Positions 9,401 through 17,362 of a DNA stretch of 64,000 nt are shown here, in pieces. Below the pieces are notes generated by a model. It had not been told where the DNA came from. It saw nothing but the letters and a program-made list of their open reading frames with translations, and searched no databases. Within the stretch, counting starts at the first letter, position 1. Each line of letters starts with the position of its first letter. The position numbers were made by a program, and so were the translations under genes. Origin of the DNA: Caldilineaceae bacterium (GTDB lineage Bacteria > Chloroflexota > Anaerolineae > Caldilineales > Caldilineaceae); contig JAPKMW010000069.1 of NCBI GenBank assembly GCA_026645575.1, positions 1 through 64,000 on the forward strand, in the 5' to 3' direction.

Positions 9401-12400
9401 TCCCGCCTTGCCAGCCGTCGAAAATGGCGCTGTGGCCTGGGGCGACTATGACAACGACGGCGTTCTTGATCTGCTCGTAACGGGTGATAGCGACAGCGGA
9501 CGCATTGCCGCCGTCTACCGCCAACAAGGGGGGGGCTTCACCGATTTTGGCGCCGGCCTGACTGGGGTCAATGCCAGTGCTGCGGCCTGGGGCGACTATG
9601 ATCGCGATGGCGACATTGATTTTGTGTTGACAGGCAGCAGCGCGAACGGGTCGTTGACCACATTGCGCCGCAATACAAACTGCATCTCTGACACACAAAT
9701 CAACAAAACGGTGAAACCGGCAACCGCCACAGCCGGCGCCGTCATCACCTATACCCTCGCCTTTAGCAATGCCGGGCCACAACCGGCGTTACGGGTGCAG
9801 ATTGCCGACCTGCTGCCGCCGGACATTACCAATGTGCAGGTGGTTAGCACGACATTGAGCGCCGGCGTCACGATCACCAACACACAAAATACATCAACCA
9901 AAGTCTGGCAGGTGAGCAACTTGGCCGTGGGGCAAGGTGGCGTCATCACGATGACAGCGACGGTGCTGCCGGGGGCGCCGGGTCTCGTCTTTACCAACAC
10001 AGCGCTGATCACCTCAACCCATGATATTACACTGACCAATAATACCGCCAACGCACCGCTGGGACGCCCCTTCCATATCACCGGCACCGTGCCGGGAACG
10101 CCCAATCTGGTGAGCATTCCGCTGGCGACAAGCGTGCGCGCCACCTTTGACGCCGACCTCGACCCGCAAGCGGCGACCGTGCAAAACTTGACCCTCTATG
10201 GGCAACAACGGGGCTTCTATAGTGGCACGGTGAGCTACGACAGCGTCAGCCGCACCCTCATGGTGACGCCGACAATGCCGCTGCTGCATGGCGAGGAAGT
10301 GCAAGTCACCGGGCTGGCGACTTTGCGTAGCCTCTATGGCGCACCACTATCCCCCTACCAATGGCGCTTTGTCGCCGGTGACTACCGGCCTGACCGCTGT
10401 ATTGAGGAGTTAAAACCAGTAACCCTGGCGCTGCCCGCCCTGGTGCGCAGTGCCGCAGCCTGGGGCGACTATGACAAAGATGGCGACCTGGATCTGGTGG
10501 TGATTGGCTCGCCTGACGGGGTGAACCGGCAGAGCCAACTCTATCGCAACGATGGCCCGAACGCCTTTACTGACAGTGGCGTCGTCCTTGCCCCCCTGGC
10601 CGATGGCGCCGCCGCTTGGGGCGATTATGATCGCGATGGCGATCTCGATCTGTTGCTCACCGGCGTTGGCGACAGTGGCCCGGCGACCCATCTCTATCGC
10701 AACGATGGCGGCAACTTCACGCTTATTCCGACCGGATTACCCGGCCTGACCAACAGCAGCGCGGCTTGGGGCGACTATGACAATGATGGCGACCTCGATC
10801 TCGCCCTGGCCGGCACTAGCGACGGCAGCAATGGCGCGACCTTTATCTATCGCAACAACGGGAGCAGCGGCTTTGTCAACAGCAATGTTGTGCTAACCGG
10901 TGTTTACCGTGGTCAGGTTCTCTGGGCTGATAGCGATAACGATGGCGACCTCGATCTGCTGCTGACCGGGACAACCAATGGTAGCACCGGCATCGCACAG
11001 CTCTATCGCAACGATGGCGGTAGCTTCACAAATCTCAACCTGGCGCTGCCTGCGCTCTACGACAGTGCCGCGGCTTGGGGTGATTATGACAAAGATGGCG
11101 ACCTTGATGTTGTCCTGAGCGGAACCAGTGATGGCGCCAGCCGCTTTACCCTGCTCTATCGCAACGATGGCAACAATACCTTTGTCGACAGCGGCGTTGC
11201 GTTGCCTGGGCTGAGTGATGGGTCAGTGGCCTGGGGTGATTTTGAAAACGATGGTGATCTCGATCTGCTACTGGCCGGCGCCAATGACGGTAGCACACCC
11301 ATGACCCAGCTTTGGATCAATCAGGGTGCGTCGGGCTTTAGCAATGGCGCGCTGTCCATCGCTGCCATCTTCAATGGCGCCGCCACATGGCAGGACTATG
11401 ATCGCGACGATGATCTCGATCTCTTCTTGCTGGGCCGCACCGCTGACAGTAGCCTGGCGCAACTCTATCGCAGCATGGACTGCGAGTCCGATCTGGCGTT
11501 GGTCAAAACCGTTACGCCGATGACCGCCCTGCCGGGCGAGGTTGTCACCTACACGATCAGCCTGAACAATGTCGGCCCCTATGCGGCTACCCGTGTGGTG
11601 CTGACTGATTTAATGCCGGTCGATCTCTTTAGCGACCTGCAAATCAACAGCACCCTGCCGATTACCCAAATTGGCGCACCCTACGTCATGCAACTGCCTA
11701 ACATCCCGTCCGGCAGTGGCGGCGTTGTCACCATTGTCGGGCGCCCCACCTTTGTCGCCGCCGGGTTGGTGATTACCAACACGGCCACTGTTAGCGCGCG
11801 TGAGGATGTCACCCGTACTAATGATAGCGGCAGTGCTGTTTTGACAGTGCGGATGCCGCAAGTCACGCTGAGTACAGCCGAGACCACGGTAGAGGAACAG
11901 AATAAGACGATCTCGGTTACGGTCGCCTTGGATGCGCCGAATCTGGCTGGGGCTGTGGTGGTCGCCTACCAGAGTAGTAGCGAAGGCACGGCTCAAACGG
12001 ATAGCGACTACAAGCCCGTTAACGGCGTGATCAGCATTCCCGCCGGCCAAACCACCGCCACCTTTGCCTTGCCGCTGCTAGATGACCTGGTGGATGAAGA
12101 TGACGAAACGATTGTCCTCACCCTGAACAATCCGAGCGGCGCGGCGTTGGGCGCCAATGCGACATTGACGTTGACGATCCTGGATAATGACCCTGTACCA
12201 GTCCTCAGCCTGGCCCATACCAGCACCGACGAATCGGCGGCATCGGTTAGCTTTGTTGTTGCGCTTAATGTACCCAGCGGACGCACAGTTACGGTCATTG
12301 CCAACACATCGAATGTAACAGCCATTGCCAATGAGGATTATGTCCCGTTGGTCAATCACCTTGTCACTATTCTACCCGGTCAGACCACTGCCATCGTCAC

Positions 12401-12557
12401 CGTGCAATTGATCAACGACGGCACGCCCGAAGGCACCGAACAATTCGCCCTGGGTCTCTCCTCGCCCGTCAACGCATCTCTGCTCTCCAGCCTCGGCGCC
12501 GCCACCATCAGCGACGATGACAAGGGCGGGGCGTTCCTGCCGCTCATCTGGCGGTGA
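6402..12557 (+). CDS. Giant secreted FG-GAP/VCBS repeat protein with DUF11 and Calx-beta modules
   Basis: 2051 residues with a Sec signal peptide (cut near residue 27, ...VTPVRA). The same cassette occurs three times: an SbsA-like Ig domain (about 38-140, 632-738, 1223-1330), then seven or so FG-GAP-like repeats with the Ca-binding loop WGDYDNDGDLDLL (about 150-500, 740-1090, 1332-1690), then a DUF11 domain beginning with SD-x-x-I/L-x-K (about 504-630, 1093-1220, 1694-1818). Two Calx-beta domains follow (about 1819-1930 and 1931-2040). The protein ends GGAFLPLIWR, a C-terminal motif I associate with secreted Chloroflexota proteins. It likely folds into three integrin-like beta-propellers on stalks and acts in adhesion or as a surface layer. 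Start ATG 6402 gives the signal peptide directly. Confidence 0.88.
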   Translation: MQKFPSLLIGLTSLLLLLTWGVTPVRAVSVTGAPLAQNTFTITGVSPDGSFLAPLSTVISVKVDATVDMTTVNQQSLAVQSNTRGRLSGAYSYDDNTRTITFTPTRALLQGEIITVIATDGIKSTTGQTLTPYQWRFTAGYLEQRCIQSFQAYEEDFTSVWSSTGAWGDSDNDGDLDLLISGQSGNLRTTYLYVNQGDGLFFQNAVGLPGIREGSVAWGDYDNDGDLDILIAGETRTTQITQLYNNVGNNAFISSNLAFPGIWLGEASWVDYNNDGYLDILIAGQTNTTSIARLYRNNRQGGFDEIVVPFTGINNGAADWGDYDGDGDLDLLLTGDNGAALAILYRNEGNDTFVNANANLVGVRDSTVAWNDYDRDGDEDILISGNTSAFVATTFLYRNDNGNFTNVNPGIVGVTDGAVAWGDYDNDGDADLIINGKDQSDQSTTRLYTNRNGVFVLAPYTFPAVSLGSVTWGDYDNDLDLDILLTGLADDQIVTGIYENVDCPSDVVITKAVSPALVYSSQPVTFTVNFTNLGPVTATKVVITDIIPTFLTNVNVVTSPIGAGVTIVDSGVQPGYRWQVSNLLPNQGGVITITGNIAPEPGAVYTNTAQIFASKDVSLTNNSASAAVMVPFQVIQTAPPGVGMVSATPTALMGMRFNANINPATINGNTLKISGSQSGPLTIADANYDSNNRAYTFRTLQALQVGETVTIVATDGIKSAAGAPLTPYQWQFVVGRTSARCVGEFTMMNSGLPALANGAVAWGDYDRDGDLDLFLAGQSGGGRVSQLYRNDAGSFNPLAAAFTTVDDGAAAWGDYDNDGDLDLLLTGHTGAGPMTNLYRNDGGGAFTPLTPAIVAIANSAVAWGDYDNDGDLDLLLAGNSSGGRITRVYRNDDLNFVEMGFNLPGVNDGAVAWIDVDKDGDLDLFFSGAGDGGRLSAIYRNDGGDFTDSNAGLIPVDKSAAAWGDYDRDGDLDLLLTGNTGAGRAIQLYTNNDGVFTGMTPALPAVENGAVAWGDYDNDGVLDLLVTGDSDSGRIAAVYRQQGGGFTDFGAGLTGVNASAAAWGDYDRDGDIDFVLTGSSANGSLTTLRRNTNCISDTQINKTVKPATATAGAVITYTLAFSNAGPQPALRVQIADLLPPDITNVQVVSTTLSAGVTITNTQNTSTKVWQVSNLAVGQGGVITMTATVLPGAPGLVFTNTALITSTHDITLTNNTANAPLGRPFHITGTVPGTPNLVSIPLATSVRATFDADLDPQAATVQNLTLYGQQRGFYSGTVSYDSVSRTLMVTPTMPLLHGEEVQVTGLATLRSLYGAPLSPYQWRFVAGDYRPDRCIEELKPVTLALPALVRSAAAWGDYDKDGDLDLVVIGSPDGVNRQSQLYRNDGPNAFTDSGVVLAPLADGAAAWGDYDRDGDLDLLLTGVGDSGPATHLYRNDGGNFTLIPTGLPGLTNSSAAWGDYDNDGDLDLALAGTSDGSNGATFIYRNNGSSGFVNSNVVLTGVYRGQVLWADSDNDGDLDLLLTGTTNGSTGIAQLYRNDGGSFTNLNLALPALYDSAAAWGDYDKDGDLDVVLSGTSDGASRFTLLYRNDGNNTFVDSGVALPGLSDGSVAWGDFENDGDLDLLLAGANDGSTPMTQLWINQGASGFSNGALSIAAIFNGAATWQDYDRDDDLDLFLLGRTADSSLAQLYRSMDCESDLALVKTVTPMTALPGEVVTYTISLNNVGPYAATRVVLTDLMPVDLFSDLQINSTLPITQIGAPYVMQLPNIPSGSGGVVTIVGRPTFVAAGLVITNTATVSAREDVTRTNDSGSAVLTVRMPQVTLSTAETTVEEQNKTISVTVALDAPNLAGAVVVAYQSSSEGTAQTDSDYKPVNGVISIPAGQTTATFALPLLDDLVDEDDETIVLTLNNPSGAALGANATLTLTILDNDPVPVLSLAHTSTDESAASVSFVVALNVPSGRTVTVIANTSNVTAIANEDYVPLVNHLVTILPGQTTAIVTVQLINDGTPEGTEQFALGLSSPVNASLLSSLGAATISDDDKGGAFLPLIWR

Positions 12558-12658
12558 GGGAGATAGGGGGACAGGGAGATAGGTTGCCCAGGTAATACCT
12601 GCCTCCCTGTCCCCCTATCTCCCTGTCCCCCTGTCTCCCTGTCTCCCTGTCTCCCTAT
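12557..12658. repeat. Purine/pyrimidine-striped simple repeat with inverted symmetry
   Basis: AGGGAGATAGGGGGACAGGGA (12557-12577) pairs with TCCCTGTCCCCCTATCTCCCT (12604-12624), followed by further CTCCCTGT units. It overlaps the stop region of the FG-GAP gene and may end its transcript. A similar GACAAGAAG-striped element is at 56091-56171. Confidence 0.8.
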
Positions 12659-12794
12659 GTACCATTCAATGGTACACCCCACAATGCGACACTTCTGGCC
12701 CTTGTGATGTACCCGCTTTCTGTCATACTGGTTGGCGTACAAGCAATGTTGTTACGACCAAATCATCAGTCGATCACGAAAGAAGGGTGCAGAG

Positions 12795-14363
12795 ATGTTA
12801 TTCGCCAAATTCAGCAAACAATTGATGCAATGGAGTTTAGCCGCCTCGTTGTTGGCCGGGTGCGCACCGGCAGCGCCATACGCATCGGCGCCGGCAGCCG
12901 AAAGTGCCGCCGGGAGCTACGCCGCAGCCGCACCGGCACAATTTGTGCAACAGGGCGAACAAACAGCCGGCATGTTCTTTGAAGATTACGGCGTTAATGG
13001 CTTTGTCGAAACGGCGCAGGATCATTTATCAACCTTTGCTGTTGATGTGGATACCGGCGCCTACACCGTGGTGCGCAGCTATCTCAATGACGGCAACCTG
13101 CCCCCCACCGAGGCTGTACGTGTTGAAGAGTTTGTCAACTACTTCGATTATCACTACCCTTTTCCAGCAGCAAATGAGACCTTTGGCATTGCCATTGACG
13201 CCGCGCCCTCGCCCTTTGTGAGTGACCCCAGCCATCGCATGGTGCGCATCGGCCTTCAGGGCTATGACATTCCGGCGGACAAACGCAAAGATGTGGCGTT
13301 GACCTTTGTCATCGATGTCTCCGGCTCGATGGACATGGAGAACCGGCTGGGGTTGGCCAAGCGCTCACTCAATCTTCTCGTTGAGGAGTTGCGCCCGACT
13401 GACGCCGTCGCCATTGTCGTCTATGGCAGCACGGCCCGCGTCGTTCTCCCCATGACCAGCGCCGTCGAGAAGAATACGATTATCGACGCCATTGGTCGCC
13501 TGGTGCCTGATGGTTCGACCAACGCTGAAGCCGGGTTGCGCTTGGCCTATGACCTGGCCTGGCGCGCCTATAACCCCGCCGCCGTCAATCGGATTGTGTT
13601 GCTTTCCGATGGCGTCGCCAATGTTGGTGAGACCGGCCCGGACGCCATTTTGGAAACGATTGAACAGTACGCTGCACAAGGGATCCTGATGACCACAGTC
13701 GGCATGGGTATGGGCAACTACAACGATACGTTGATGGAACAGTTGGCCGACAAGGGCGACGGTTTCTATGCCTATGTTGATGACATTGAAGAAGCGCGCC
13801 GTCTCTTTGTCGATGACCTGACCAGCACGTTGCAAACCATTGCCAAAGACGCCAAGATCCAGGTCGATTTCAACCCAGAGACCGTGGCAAGCTACCGCCT
13901 AGTCGGCTATGAAAATCGGGACGTAGCCGATGACGACTTCCGCAATGATGAGGTGGACGCCGGCGAAATTGGCGCCGGTCACAGTGTGACAGCACTCTAT
14001 GAAGTGGTATTACACGAAGGGGTACAGGATGCCCAGGCCCCGTTGGCGACGGTCTATGTCCGCTGGCAGGATTTACAAAATGGCGAAATCATGGAGCGCA
14101 ACCGCAGCCTGACCTTGGGTGAAATGACCGCCGCCTTTACCGATAGCGACCCCAGCCTCCAACTGGCCGTCACTGTGGCAGAATATGGCGAAATCCTCCG
14201 CGGCAGTGAGTGGGGCGCCGATAGCAACCTTGAACAGGTGTTGACCGAAGCCCAACGTATTGACGCCTTGCTCACCAACACCACCGGCGCCGATGCCGCC
14301 GTGACCGAACTGGTCGATCTGCTCTGGCGAGCGAACCAATTGCTGGCGGCGCAGGCACAGTAA
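12795..14363 (+). CDS. VWA-domain lipoprotein with DUF3520-type C-terminus (YfbK-like)
   Basis: Start set at ATG 12795, after AAGAAGGGTGCAGAG; an earlier frame extension lacks a ribosome site. A lipobox LLAGC (Cys23) predicts a lipid anchor on the outer face of the membrane. After an Ala/Pro-rich linker comes a von Willebrand N-terminal region (DYGVNGFVETAQDHLSTFAV). A VWA domain follows with the complete metal-ion site DVSGSMD (about residue 174), the Thr-loop GSTNAEAG, and ASDGVAN-like sequence. The C-terminal region (about 400-522) resembles DUF3520. Such proteins bind partner proteins through the metal site; their role is usually unknown. The next gene encodes a second VWA lipoprotein, suggesting they work together. 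Confidence 0.88.
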   Translation: MLFAKFSKQLMQWSLAASLLAGCAPAAPYASAPAAESAAGSYAAAAPAQFVQQGEQTAGMFFEDYGVNGFVETAQDHLSTFAVDVDTGAYTVVRSYLNDGNLPPTEAVRVEEFVNYFDYHYPFPAANETFGIAIDAAPSPFVSDPSHRMVRIGLQGYDIPADKRKDVALTFVIDVSGSMDMENRLGLAKRSLNLLVEELRPTDAVAIVVYGSTARVVLPMTSAVEKNTIIDAIGRLVPDGSTNAEAGLRLAYDLAWRAYNPAAVNRIVLLSDGVANVGETGPDAILETIEQYAAQGILMTTVGMGMGNYNDTLMEQLADKGDGFYAYVDDIEEARRLFVDDLTSTLQTIAKDAKIQVDFNPETVASYRLVGYENRDVADDDFRNDEVDAGEIGAGHSVTALYEVVLHEGVQDAQAPLATVYVRWQDLQNGEIMERNRSLTLGEMTAAFTDSDPSLQLAVTVAEYGEILRGSEWGADSNLEQVLTEAQRIDALLTNTTGADAAVTELVDLLWRANQLLAAQAQ

Positions 14364-14369
14364 AAAATC

Positions 14370-14438
14370 GTAGGGGCGTCCGCTTGCCGGCGCCCCTGTT
14401 TGTCCAGAAGCCGGGGCGCAGCCACCGCACGCCCCTAC
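14370..14438. repeat. GTAGGGGCG-type inverted repeat
   Basis: GTAGGGGCG at 14370 and CGCCCCTAC ending at 14438 frame a GC-rich, foldable interior between the two VWA genes. It shares its ends with the larger element at 25493-25574, so both belong to one repeat family. Confidence 0.65.
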
Positions 14439-14460
14439 ACCCTACTTTATGGAGGCTCTT

Positions 14461-16416
14461 ATGAAAAGCAGAATATCTTATCAACAAACACTATTTCTTT
14501 TATTCACCGTTGTCTCCCTACTCCTGAGCGCCTGCGCTGGATTGACGGCCCCCGCTGCCCCCGCTAGTGAAGCGCCGGCGGCGGGCGGTGAGAGTGCGGC
14601 CCCGGCGGCGGCTCCACCGCGCGCCCCGGCAAGCAGCAGTGACAGCAGTGCAGCGCCGGCAGGTGGCGCCAACTACCCCACGCAGAGCGAACCTGTCACG
14701 GCGGGTGTAACCGATGACAATGAGCAGTGGGCCGACTACCTGGATTACCTCAATCGTCACACCTATATCTATGCCAACCACCGTGATGTCAGCGAACGGT
14801 ACGTCATTACGGTCGTCGATGAAGCTTCACGCGCCGTTCATGATGCCACGGTTGAAATTTACAATGGTGACACGCTACTCTTTAGCGGGCGCACGGATGC
14901 TGGTGGCCGTGTTCTCTTTCACCCGCTGGCGCTAGAGGGCAATCGCCAATGGCAACGCTTGCGGGAATATCGGGTTGTTGCAACCAAAGGCTTTGTCGCT
15001 CGCAGTGAGACCTTTGCCCGCTATGGCACCGACCAGTGGACCATCACGTTGACTGATCCGGCCCGGCTCGACTATGCCCAGCTTGATCTGCTCTTCTTGA
15101 TGGACGCCACCGGCTCGATGGATGATGAGATCAACAAACTCAAAAACTCGATGGCCGATGTTGCCGACCAGATCGCTGCCCTGCCCGAACGGCCCGACGT
15201 GCGCTATGGGCTGGTTGCCTACCGGGATCGAGGGGATGCCTTTGTGGTGCGCCCGTATGATTTCACGCCGAATCTCCGTGACTTTCAACGCAACCTGGCG
15301 GCGCTACGGGCTGACGGCGGCGGCGATGAACCGGAAGCGCTCAACGCCGCCCTGCACACTTCGCTCAATGAGTTGAGCTGGCGCGATGAAGAGACCGTGC
15401 GGCTGATCATCCTGGTCGCCGATGCGCCACCCCACCTCGATTACAACTGGGAAGGCTTTAGCTACGACACCGACATGATCGACGCCGTGCGCCGGGGCAT
15501 CAAGATCTTCCCCGTCGGCGCCAGCAATCTCAACGGCGATGGCGAGTATATCTTCCGCCAACTGGCCCAGTTCACTGGCGGCAAATTTGTCTTCTTGACC
15601 TACGCCGACGGCAGCGACCCCAGCAGCGGCCCCGGCACCGAGACCGAACACGATGTAGAGAACTATTCGGTCGATACGCTGGATCGGCTGGTGGTGCGGC
15701 TGGTGCGAGAGGAGTTGACCAAGTTGTCAGCGCTGGTTAATGGTGGGCCACTGGCGGTCAACGGTCAACAAACCCAAGCGCAACCGTCGCCCATCCCCAC
15801 GCCGACGTCGCGACCCAAACCGCAGCCGGTCTCCTGCACCATTAACTTCAAGGCCGATTGGAGCGATTGTGGTTGGGTGACAGGAGTGCAGCAACTAGAG
15901 AACCGCTACGGTCAGGCGCTGTTGCAACTCACGCTTGACCCTGCTACCACCGGCTATGATCGCGCTCGCTTTGACATTACCTACGACGGCGCACCCGAAG
16001 GCTGGTCTGTCAACATTGGCGATTCGTACACCAACAATGGGCGCGGCGGCGATACCGGCCAGGAGTTCAATGACGCCGAGGTGCAGATTATCGATAGCCA
16101 ACTGCTGGTCTACGGCAATGAGGACACCCGTGCGCGTGACGCCAAAGATGGTCGCCGCCTGCTCTTTACACTGGACGATGTTGTGCGCCGGGATGAAACT
16201 GTTGCCTTGGAAGTGTCTAACAACCGGTTGGGCATCAACTATGGCGGCGGCATCGAAGTGGTTGAGTCGCCCTATCTCTTTGCCCTCGACGGTCAACTAG
16301 ACCGGGCCGGGCTGGCAAACTACGAAATCTACGCCGCCTTCAACCGCACGATTGATGGCAACAGCAGTGGCAGCGGGATCAGCCAGGTCGTAGTGACGCT
16401 CTATCCGGCGCGGTAG
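14461..16416 (+). CDS. VWA-domain lipoprotein with carboxypeptidase-like and C-terminal beta domain
   Basis: Start at ATG 14461 with GGAGG eight bases upstream. A signal peptide ends in the lipobox LLSAC (Cys25), followed by an A/P/S-rich linker. Residues about 115-200 look like a carboxypeptidase-regulatory-type beta domain (VVDEASRAVHDATVEIYNG). A VWA domain starts at about 210 with an intact metal site (MDATGSMDDE) and extends to about 420. After a Pro-rich hinge (IPTPTSRPKPQP), a Cys-containing beta-rich domain (about 460-650) carries an NIGDSYTNNG loop. It is probably a surface protein involved in adhesion or assembly, in an apparent pair with the upstream VWA lipoprotein. Confidence 0.85.
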   Translation: MKSRISYQQTLFLLFTVVSLLLSACAGLTAPAAPASEAPAAGGESAAPAAAPPRAPASSSDSSAAPAGGANYPTQSEPVTAGVTDDNEQWADYLDYLNRHTYIYANHRDVSERYVITVVDEASRAVHDATVEIYNGDTLLFSGRTDAGGRVLFHPLALEGNRQWQRLREYRVVATKGFVARSETFARYGTDQWTITLTDPARLDYAQLDLLFLMDATGSMDDEINKLKNSMADVADQIAALPERPDVRYGLVAYRDRGDAFVVRPYDFTPNLRDFQRNLAALRADGGGDEPEALNAALHTSLNELSWRDEETVRLIILVADAPPHLDYNWEGFSYDTDMIDAVRRGIKIFPVGASNLNGDGEYIFRQLAQFTGGKFVFLTYADGSDPSSGPGTETEHDVENYSVDTLDRLVVRLVREELTKLSALVNGGPLAVNGQQTQAQPSPIPTPTSRPKPQPVSCTINFKADWSDCGWVTGVQQLENRYGQALLQLTLDPATTGYDRARFDITYDGAPEGWSVNIGDSYTNNGRGGDTGQEFNDAEVQIIDSQLLVYGNEDTRARDAKDGRRLLFTLDDVVRRDETVALEVSNNRLGINYGGGIEVVESPYLFALDGQLDRAGLANYEIYAAFNRTIDGNSSGSGISQVVVTLYPAR

Positions 16417-16441
16417 GATTGGGTCATTGGGTTCTTGGGTG

Positions 16442-16482
16442 ATAGCCGGGCTGTGGGCAGTTGACGAGTACAGCCCGGCTAT
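16442..16482 (+). terminator. Hairpin after VWA lipoprotein gene
   Basis: ATAGCCGGGCTGT (16442-16454) and ACAGCCCGGCTAT (16470-16482) form a perfect 13-bp stem 26 bases past the stop codon. There is only a weak T-rich trail, so termination is plausible but not classical. Confidence 0.55.
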
Positions 16483-16512
16483 GTTGGTTGTAAAGAGTGA
16501 GGGGCCATACCA

Positions 16513-17114
16513 TTACGCACGTGGCATAAATTCCTGTAATTTGACTACAAAATCAGGCAGGATAAACACCTCTAGCGCAATATCTACCAACTGGTTGAGC
16601 GACCCTTCATCCTTGATCTGCGCCAGTTGTTGCTCAATGTACAGGAAAAGGGCCGCTTGCGATGCAAAACGCCGCTGAAGCAGACGCAAAATCATCGCCT
16701 GCACCGCCTCTTGCCGGCCCTCTTGCCGGCCCTCTTGCCGACCGATCACTTTGCCTTCTTCAATCCATTCATCAGCCATCGTTTGCACAAGTACACCCCC
16801 CTCTTTGGGTAACAGATCCGCAAATTTACGAATCACTTCCTCTTTGTCTACTTTGATAGCAGAACGACCTAGATAACGCAGTAACGCCACCCCATTTGCA
16901 TGCCCGTCGGCTGGCGCATCACTTCAGCCGCCAACGCCAGAATTTCATCCAGATGACCGACTAACGAATCCTTCGCCAACTGCAACTGGCCTAGATCGAG
17001 CAGATCTACCACCGGCGCCGACAATTGGTGGCGCAGAAAATCGGCCGCCACCGGCGGGTGGCTGAGGTATTGCTTGAAAAACGCATCGTGTGGGTTGACC
17101 GGTTCGTTTGCCAT
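16513..17114 (-). pseudogene. Rpn-family nuclease gene with internal deletion and frameshift
   Basis: The N-terminal part from ATG 17114 has the Rpn opening NPHDAFFKQYLSHPPVAADF followed by DLLDLGQLQLAKDSLV. It then jumps to HLDEILALAAEVMRQPTG, which in intact relatives lies some hundred residues further on, so the PD-(D/E)XK core is deleted. A frameshift near 16885 separates this from the continuation ALLRYLGRSAIKVDKEEV and the helical tail with GRQEGRQEGRQE repeats (16513-16880). No active enzyme is expected. Confidence 0.75.
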
Positions 17115-17177
17115 AGCCAACACTATACCACAGCAGGTTGTATCACAACGAACCGGCCTTACTTGAGACACCTACGA

Positions 17178-17345
17178 TTACGACTTTTCGTTTTCGCCCT
17201 CAATATCTGTGATTGATGTGGCGTTGATGCCAATTATAGGAAGACGTTGGACCGTTTCTTTGGCCAGTTGTTCGCGTCCGGCATAGATGGCGCGGTCATT
17301 ATAGCTGAAGGCTTGCAGGCCAAGGTAGGGATTCGTCAAGCCATT
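17178..17345 (-). pseudogene. Remnant of an nSTAND1-type NTPase N-terminus
   Basis: A 55-codon frame reads NGLTNPYLGLQAFSYNDRAI followed by YAGREQLAKETVQRL. This matches the NPY-GL-AF---D---GRE signature that opens the novel-STAND (nSTAND1) ATPase domain of large WD40/TPR signalling or defence proteins. It ends at a TAA well before any Walker A motif. It lies between the Rpn pseudogene and the glycosyltransferase gene, so a much larger gene was probably lost here. Confidence 0.55.
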
Positions 17346-17362
17346 GACACTATCATCAGCGT

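Noticed and set aside
7030..11470. Long internal DNA repeats as mobile elements
   Set aside because: They are coding repeats of FG-GAP modules (WGDYDNDGDLDLL) in one continuous frame.
12380..12742. Minus-strand frame with GDRETGGQGDRGTGRQ-like repeats
   Set aside because: This is the translation of the simple repeat at 12557-12658, not a protein.
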